Shown here: positions 1-6,500 of the stretch, piece by piece
Layout of the letters: each line of letters opens with the position of its first letter
Numbering within the stretch: the stretch's first letter is position 1
DNA from: an uncultured bacterium
Lineage (GTDB): Bacteria; Bacillota; Clostridia; Christensenellales; Pumilibacteraceae
Length of the DNA stretch: 10,411 nt
NCBI GenBank assembly: GCA_949747725.1
Contig: CATKFJ010000108.1
Location: forward strand, 1 to 10,411
Direction: 5' to 3'
The notes under the pieces: model-generated
Databases searched by the model: none
Seen by the model: the letters and a program-made list of their open reading frames with translations, nothing else
Told to the model about the DNA's origin: nothing
Program-made: the position numbers and the translations under genes

Positions 1-3000
1 AACAATATAGGCGACGTTTACAGAATTCTTACCGAGAACGGTAAAAATTTCTTGAAAGAAAAAGCGAATGTTACGAGCGACGAGGAAATTAACGACTTTG
101 CGCCCAAGTATTATTATGACGGCGTAAAAGACGAAAACTTATTGGATCCAGTTCAACAGGCAAATATGTTTACAGCCGAGATAGTCACGGACGCAAACGG
201 CGAGGGCATAAAGATCACGCCTTTGCAAAGTTCGCACGGTAAGACGATCACGGTCGTGTTCTATGTAGCGCGCTATAACCATGCCGCTAACTTTACTTCG
301 GCGACGGTCGATACCGCGCTTTACTACGATTACATGGAATGCCGCATGGAATTCACTATTGCGGACACGCCTACCGTAGTGCATTACCGTCCTTTTGACG
401 GAGCGGACGGAAGCGGCAACTCCAAGATACCTCTTCTCGATCCCAATAACGGATACAACAACTACTATTCGCTTGCACTCCAGGATGTTTCTTCCGGCGT
501 CGACGAATTGATAAAATATTTATCGGGGGGGACAACTCCCGTAGACAGTACGTTTAAAGCAAACGTTATTAAGGCTATGAGCGATAAGGATCTCGGTTTC
601 CCCGCGTTGTCCAAAGTTGAAGGCGGCAATCTCGATTATTATCTCGGCGAGAGCAAAACGGATGCTTCGGTCAATAAATATTATACCGATATATATCAGT
701 ACTTGTTTGACGACAGAGATGCGGATAGGGTGGTTCTTTCGACTGCAGACATATCGTTGAATCCTATAAATATTTCCGATCGCGGTCAGATCGAAAAGAA
801 AATATTGCCTATAGACGTTACTGTCAACGTTCCTCAAAGCGTAACGCTTAACACGGACACTGTTGCCAATCTTGCCAAAAGGTTTAAAAACCGTTTCGGC
901 TTGTATGACATTTCAGTCAATACGGAAGGCGCAAACGCTACGCTTTCGTTTAAGTACGACGTTTTGCAATTGTATGCAACCGCCGCAACGGGCGAGGTGT
1001 CGTACAGTGGGAACAGCGTTTCGTCTTTCGTTACCACAAGAGGTCGCGACGGCATGATGTTGACGTTTGAAAACATTGCCACGCAACCCACCGACTTCAC
1101 CAATAATTACAATAGGTACGATATTTCGTACACAATGCACGCGCAGGACGGCGTGTCTATCGGTAACGGCGGTCGCAATGTAGCCAACGCAGTGTCTGTT
1201 TCCGCTCAGCCGTCGTTGCGTCTTAAGGTAGAGATCCCGGGCAGCGACAATACTTCCGGCGGTATAATATTCGGCGCAGGCAGCGGCAGCGACGTTAATA
1301 ATAAAATTCGCATCGACTATCCCAAAACGCTTTATGTCGGTTCGACCGAAACAATAAACCTTTCTGATTTTATAGGGCTTGACGGCGACGCCGCAAACAG
1401 TCGTGCGCTTGCCAATACCATTAGGTTCTCTTATAAGAACTCGGTCAATAACTTCAGCGAATTCAACAAGCAGTTCATGGACGAATCGGGCGGCAGTTCT
1501 ATTCCAGTTATAGAGCTTAGCGGCACCCAGCTTAAAGTATCGCCTACCACAAACATGCCGATAAACCTCACCGTTACGGTCCAGAGATTTACGAGCAACG
1601 ATTATCAAAATGTTTTCGGAGAGGACGAAAAGATATACTTTACGTTCGTATTCGGCAACATACAGGATTTCAATCTTAATGCGATAGACTCCGTTAAGAC
1701 CTTTATCATCAACTCGCCGAGCGTTATAAACGTGTTCGGTAAAGATGTGGACGAAACGGCAATAAACGGTCCGTATATTTCCATAAGCGGAGTAGATACG
1801 CAGTCTATTGCCGCGCTCAGCAACATGGTAAGAATTTCCGATATAAAGACCTCGGAGGACAACAAGGAAATAAGCAATAAACTGTTTACTTGCAGCGAAC
1901 CCGAGGGCGGTAAATTCGTAATTACGCCGCGCGCGTCCGGTTCGGGTTTTGCGCAGTTTATCGTACACGTTTACGGCAAAACGGTGTTTGTAAAGCTTAC
2001 GCTTAATATTTCGTCCACTACCACGTTGCCCGATTCGGAAACCGTTATCGTTGTAGACGATCAGTATTTGTATGTTTCCGATATACAGAATAAGCTCGAA
2101 CAAGCCAATTCGTTCAACGGCGCGAACGATATGTCCGCTTATAAGATTTTGTACAGCGACGTACAAAATCCCGAGGCGCCGCTTATAGACAGAGTTTACA
2201 ACGCCGTCGAGTTCAGGACCGCCGACGGTACTCCGGCAAGCCCTCCGTTTATTAAGAACGTCGTGTTCGAGGGGATCGACACTAATCCGAGCATTCGTAT
2301 CGTTTCGGCAAATACCGCCGTTCAAGATATAGAAACATACTATATGCACGTTACGTTCGTAAGAGGTAACGCCAACACTTATGCCGAGGCGCAGGAATCC
2401 GATAAGCTTGTAGTGCGTATTCCGGTCAAGTCGGGTAAGATAGTCATAAACAGCTATATGGTAAGTCTCGATTGCAAAAACCCCGCAGACAACGATTATA
2501 TAAGTTATAACGGTACTTCGGGTGTAAACACGCAGGCTACTATAAGCGTTTCGTATCTTCTCAATTCGATCAACATAGAGGGCGCGCCGCGTTACGACGT
2601 GTTCCTTGTATCGTCGGCTACCACAACTTCCAACTATTTCAACTATGCTCCGTCTGCCAATAAAAAGGATGTGGTTATCACGCCGCTTTACAATACTCCC
2701 GAGCCGTGCGAAGTAAACGTTTCGGTTTCCAACGGGTCGTTGTCGTATGTAGTAACGTTCGCCGTTTCGGTCGACGGTATACTTACCGTTCTTCCCAAAA
2801 CCACTACCGACGGCACGATAGGGTATGCGGAAATTTGGTTGTACGCGTTCATTATAGTGTTCGGTGTGCTTGCGATCATCTTCATTATCCGCATTATCGT
2901 TTATTGGAGAAAACGTGCCAAACAGCGCGCCATTATCAAGCGCAATCAAGAGCTTATCCGCATGCGCGACCGTATGCACAATAAAGCAAACGCCGCGTCC

Positions 3001-3426
3001 AAAGAGCAGATCGTTCGTACTAAGATGAAGATGGAAGATCCCAAGTACGTAAAAATGTTCAACGATATGCGTAAGGACAAAGAGAACGAGAGCGGCATAA
3101 CGCTCGAAAATTCCGACTTGGCTGCCGCTGCGGATGCCAAGGCTAAAAAGAATAAAAAGAAAAAGAAGGGCGGCAAAAAGACTGTTGCCGAGTTGAAAGC
3201 CGAGCTTGAAGCTAAGAAGGCGGCGTTTGCGGCTGCGCAAGCAAATGCTCAGCCCGTCGATCCGTTTGCCACAGGTATGCCTATGGACGGTTCGGATTTT
3301 GTCGCGCCCGACGACGGCTTTGTAGCTCAGGACGGGTTTGGCGACCCCAACGGCGATTTTGTCACGCCCGATATAGACGGAGGCGAGATCATCTTCGACG
3401 CTACCGATCTGGGTGACGGGATGTAA
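1..3426 (+). CDS. Large single-pass surface protein with beta-rich (Ig-like) ectodomain and charged cytoplasmic tail, 5' partial
   Basis: The frame is open from base 1, so the true start lies upstream; the TTG at 52 is only the first start-like codon and has no ribosome binding site. 1141 residues are visible (numbered here from base 1). Residues 1 to about 940 are rich in Thr, Ser, Asn, Val and Tyr, with alternating hydrophobic strands and a recurring strand motif of the type L-x-I-x-P followed by hydrophobic strands (prolines near residues 74, 255, 515, 643 and 895), typical of bacterial Ig-like or cadherin-like modules. A Gly/Ser linker lies near residues 415-435. One transmembrane helix follows at about 945-963, or to 969 if Arg964 is spanned, then RKRAK, giving an outside-to-inside topology. 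The tail has a basic helix, a Lys cluster (10 of 14 residues at 1047-1060) and a final 57 residues with 14 acidic and no basic residues. LPKTT at 931-935 recalls a sortase motif, but the long tail argues against sorting. Function is unknown; a structural or adhesive surface role is inferred. Confidence 0.95.
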   Translation, partial: NNIGDVYRILTENGKNFLKEKANVTSDEEINDFAPKYYYDGVKDENLLDPVQQANMFTAEIVTDANGEGIKITPLQSSHGKTITVVFYVARYNHAANFTSATVDTALYYDYMECRMEFTIADTPTVVHYRPFDGADGSGNSKIPLLDPNNGYNNYYSLALQDVSSGVDELIKYLSGGTTPVDSTFKANVIKAMSDKDLGFPALSKVEGGNLDYYLGESKTDASVNKYYTDIYQYLFDDRDADRVVLSTADISLNPINISDRGQIEKKILPIDVTVNVPQSVTLNTDTVANLAKRFKNRFGLYDISVNTEGANATLSFKYDVLQLYATAATGEVSYSGNSVSSFVTTRGRDGMMLTFENIATQPTDFTNNYNRYDISYTMHAQDGVSIGNGGRNVANAVSVSAQPSLRLKVEIPGSDNTSGGIIFGAGSGSDVNNKIRIDYPKTLYVGSTETINLSDFIGLDGDAANSRALANTIRFSYKNSVNNFSEFNKQFMDESGGSSIPVIELSGTQLKVSPTTNMPINLTVTVQRFTSNDYQNVFGEDEKIYFTFVFGNIQDFNLNAIDSVKTFIINSPSVINVFGKDVDETAINGPYISISGVDTQSIAALSNMVRISDIKTSEDNKEISNKLFTCSEPEGGKFVITPRASGSGFAQFIVHVYGKTVFVKLTLNISSTTTLPDSETVIVVDDQYLYVSDIQNKLEQANSFNGANDMSAYKILYSDVQNPEAPLIDRVYNAVEFRTADGTPASPPFIKNVVFEGIDTNPSIRIVSANTAVQDIETYYMHVTFVRGNANTYAEAQESDKLVVRIPVKSGKIVINSYMVSLDCKNPADNDYISYNGTSGVNTQATISVSYLLNSINIEGAPRYDVFLVSSATTTSNYFNYAPSANKKDVVITPLYNTPEPCEVNVSVSNGSLSYVVTFAVSVDGILTVLPKTTTDGTIGYAEIWLYAFIIVFGVLAIIFIIRIIVYWRKRAKQRAIIKRNQELIRMRDRMHNKANAASKEQIVRTKMKMEDPKYVKMFNDMRKDKENESGITLENSDLAAAADAKAKKNKKKKKGGKKTVAELKAELEAKKAAFAAAQANAQPVDPFATGMPMDGSDFVAPDDGFVAQDGFGDPNGDFVTPDIDGGEIIFDATDLGDGM
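2833..2907 (+). other. Transmembrane helix of the first surface protein
   Basis: About 19 uninterrupted hydrophobic residues (Trp, Phe, Ile, Val, Leu, Ala, Gly) are followed by one Arg, then IIVYW, then the cluster RKRAK. By the positive-inside rule the N-terminal side is outside and the C-terminal side is in the cytoplasm. The same arrangement, with tryptophans at the ends and many isoleucines, occurs in the transmembrane helix of the downstream protein. Confidence 0.93.
3139..3423 (+). other. Polyampholyte tail of the first surface protein: Lys cluster, short helix, acidic Gly/Asp tail
   Basis: Codons 3139-3180 encode a 14-residue segment with ten lysines. A short Ala/Glu/Lys helix follows, and from about 3253 to the stop there are 57 residues with no Lys or Arg and 14 Asp or Glu. 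The acidic part contains two copies of a short motif, DFVAPD (3295-3312) and DFVTPD (3355-3372). The region is predicted to be disordered and could serve as a docking tail in the cytoplasm; this role is inferred from composition only. Confidence 0.8.
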
Positions 3427-3431
3427 GGAGG
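3425..3431 (+). promoter_or_regulatory. Strong Shine-Dalgarno site of the second gene, overlapping the first gene's stop codon
   Basis: AAGGAGG is a full anti-16S match and lies 7 nt before the ATG at 3439. Its first two bases are the last two bases of the TAA stop of the upstream gene. This fixes the start of the second gene and indicates co-transcription and probable translational coupling of the two surface proteins. Confidence 0.93.
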
Positions 3432-3438
3432 GTCGATC

Positions 3439-3549
3439 ATGCAAAAAGTTAATTTAAAGCGTAATATACGTAATATATTAGTCATAGTATTAGCCGTCCT
3501 TGCGATCGCGGCGCTCTCGCTGTTTGTTGTCGGTCGTCCCGTAAACGCG
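3439..3549 (+). other. Signal peptide of the coiled-coil surface protein
   Basis: Residues 2-12 contain four basic residues (Lys3, Lys7, Arg8, Arg11), residues 13-31 are a hydrophobic core of Ile, Leu, Val and Ala, and V-N-A at 35-37 fits a signal peptidase I site before Glu38. There is no Cys, so it is not a lipoprotein. Three TTA codons, otherwise almost absent in this window, fall at codons 6, 14 and 18. Confidence 0.9.
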
Positions 3550-6500
3550 GAAGGCAATAATGCAGGCGCCGGCGACGGAGTTATTACCGACGCCACAACG
3601 ATAAACCTCGACGTAAACGGCGAAGATGGTAGGTCTATTAACACGCTTGATGTGAGTCCGGAGTATCTTACTACGAATAACACCAAGCATATGAGAGTTC
3701 GCGTTATCTCGCCGAGGGCTATTACTGCATTGGTAAATGCCGGAACAAATAATTACGAGGCTTTTATTGCCGAGAGCATAATCAATTCAAGTAAGTGCTT
3801 CGATGTAGGTGTAGACAGCAACGGTCGTTTGATAGTTACGGCAAAGGAAATAACATCCGGTGCGTATTTCTCCGTTGAGTGTGGGCATACAACGAATGCA
3901 ACTGTTGTGCCTATTCGCGTGTATTTCCGCGTAGTGGTCGACGATACGTTCGTTCATCTCGGCGACAAGACGACGGGCGGAGCGACTATAATCAACGACG
4001 ACGTAAAGAATTTGTACGTCGGTTATAAAGTAAACAGCAACGGAAACGAGATAGACAACGCCAATCAAGAGGCGTCGTCGTATAACGCGATAGACCGCAG
4101 ACACGCGTCTATTTTAAACGTATACAACTATTCCGACTTGACCGTGGATCTCGGCGAGTATCTGAGAAACAGAGCGTTATACTGTATTTCCACTTCGGCG
4201 ACCGCCGCGACCGATAACTATTCCACGCGTATAACAACGGGCGGCAGAAGCTGGGTACTCAATTCGGTAAGTAATTTCAGGATCACATCGGCAGGCTTTG
4301 TAGGCACCGGTTTGGGCAGCGTACTCAAAGAAACCGTTTTCAGCGAGTCCAAAAGCTTGGGCGCGTCCGCAACAAACTTGCTTAAAATTTCGCCCGTGCT
4401 CAGCGGCAGGGTGGAAATTTCCGACGAAGCTATAAAGGATTACGGAGATACTTTCTGGAGCGCGCCGCACTATTTGCAAATAAAGCTCACTCAAATAGTC
4501 GGTTCGTCGTCGGAAATGACAATATTTATCCCCGTAACGTTTGTGCCTGCAAATCCCGAGCTTAAAACAATAAGTTCGTCTAAACTGAGATTGAACGTAA
4601 CTTCTCAATATACGCTCAATATAGCCACGGGTGAATATACCGATAAAGACGGTAATTCCGCACCCGATGCTTACGACTTTTCCTCGATTTTGATCCAACC
4701 GAAAGATCTTCTCGAATATTCGCATCCTTCGTCGGGCTATCACGAGCTTACGTTCCTTCACAGCGGAACGACTATCAACGACGAATCCGAATTAAGACAG
4801 AACGGTTGCTATGTACTTCGTACGGAAGCGGACGACGCATCGGACGAGCGTCACCCCACGATGTATAAAATAACCGGCTATAAGAATAATGCGGCTAATA
4901 ACAGCTTTACCGTAAAGTTTACTATAGAGTACGGTTTGGAGAGCAACGTTCAGACTAAGGTCGTAGAGATCACCGTAGAAACATACGGCGGTTACGTAGT
5001 GGAATTTGCGCCTATCAACGGCAAAAAGTCCGTATCGTACAACGTACTTAATGCCGCGGTGTTTGCGGAAATGCGCGAGCGCGGATATTTGCTTACTTCC
5101 GCAACGTCGAATAATATCGAACAATTGAGCGTTCATCTCGAAAATAACGTACTTACGCTTGCGCCCAATGTAGATAGGATAGACGGTCAGACCACCGCCG
5201 ATATTTCGCTTACATTCACAAACAACAGCAACCAAACCATCACGTTTGATTCGGAAGTAATAAACATTAACGTCAATGCCGGCAGTTTGTTCGCTCGGTT
5301 CGAGGATTGGCAGGCATGGCTTATAATCGCCGCGTGCATATTGGCAGGAATTATAATCATAATGATCATAGTTTGGCTGTTTATTCGCGCGATTTCCAAA
5401 CGCAGAGAAGAGGAAGCGGCAACACAAGCGCCCGTTTCGTCTTACATTGTCAAACTCAATACCACCATTGCGGCGACTCAGGCACAGCAGCGTGCCGCGC
5501 AGACTCAAGCCTTGTCGCAGGCAAGCGCGCAAATGCTTTTGGGCGCGGGTCCGGCAAGCACCGCCGCGCCGTTGCCCGACACTCTGCAATTGGCTTCCGG
5601 CGTAGCGTCCGAACCGGCGTCGTCGATGCCCGGCAGCGGACAAATGAGCGAGCCTATGGCGTCTGTGCCGCCCGGCGACGAAAATCTCGAAGAACTTATC
5701 GCAAAGTATATCACGGACGACGAGCTTTTGGAACGTATCTTTATCGAGAAGTACGAGCCGAAGGGTATGATACGTCGCACGTTCTTCAAGTCCAAGGATT
5801 TGCAGACGCGCGAGCTTGAAAAGGAAAAGAAGCGCATAATCGAGCGTTACAGAACGCCTATGCCTATGGACGAAGCTATAATGAGCGAGTCGGAAATAGC
5901 GAAAGGCGCTCAAAGCTCTACTCCGGCAGCGGTTTCGACGCCCGAAGAAGCGCCCGAACAGGAACTGTTCTTGCTCGACTTCGATCCCGATTCACCGCTT
6001 TACGTAGAGCAGGAAAAACCTCAGGACGAGTTTGCGGACGAGAAGATCGATATCGATATTTCGCCCGAAGAAGCGCGAGTCAAAGAACTCGAACACCGCA
6101 ACTTTGTTCTCGAGCAAGAGCTTGCCGAGCTTAAACGCAGGCTCGATAACGTTCAGGCTCAGCTCGATAAAAAGACTGCGCTCGAAGACGAACTCAGAGA
6201 AAAGATAAATAAAGCCGAAACCGACGACGCGCAGTATGCCAAGGATATCGAGGAACTCGAATTCAGCCTTGCAAGCGCCAAGAACAAGGACAAAGATCGC
6301 ATAACGCGCGATATCGGTATCAAGGAAGAAAAGAAAGAACGCAATTTGGGCGAACTCGAAAAATTGCGCGCCGAACTCGATTCTTTGCTCGGTAACGGCG
6401 AAAGACTCAACATTATATGCAACAATCTCACCACCACGCAGTCCGAAAAAGTACCCGAAAAAGAGCAGGTGGAAGTCGACCTCGAAAAAGCTCGCGCCGA

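Noticed and set aside
52..54. TTG as start of the first gene
   Set aside because: The frame is open upstream to base 1, there is no Shine-Dalgarno site, and no signal peptide follows although the protein has a large ectodomain.
2791..2805. Cell-wall sorting signal (LPKTT) anchoring the first protein by sortase
   Set aside because: A sorting signal should end within a few residues after the basic cluster, but about 170 residues follow the membrane helix; kept only as a low-interest observation.
913..3444. 843-codon open frame on the minus strand
   Set aside because: It is codon-aligned with the real gene and begins with TTG inside the next gene. It stays open because the sense gene lacks TTA, CTA and TCA, and its translation is Arg/Tyr/His-rich with no recognisable domain.
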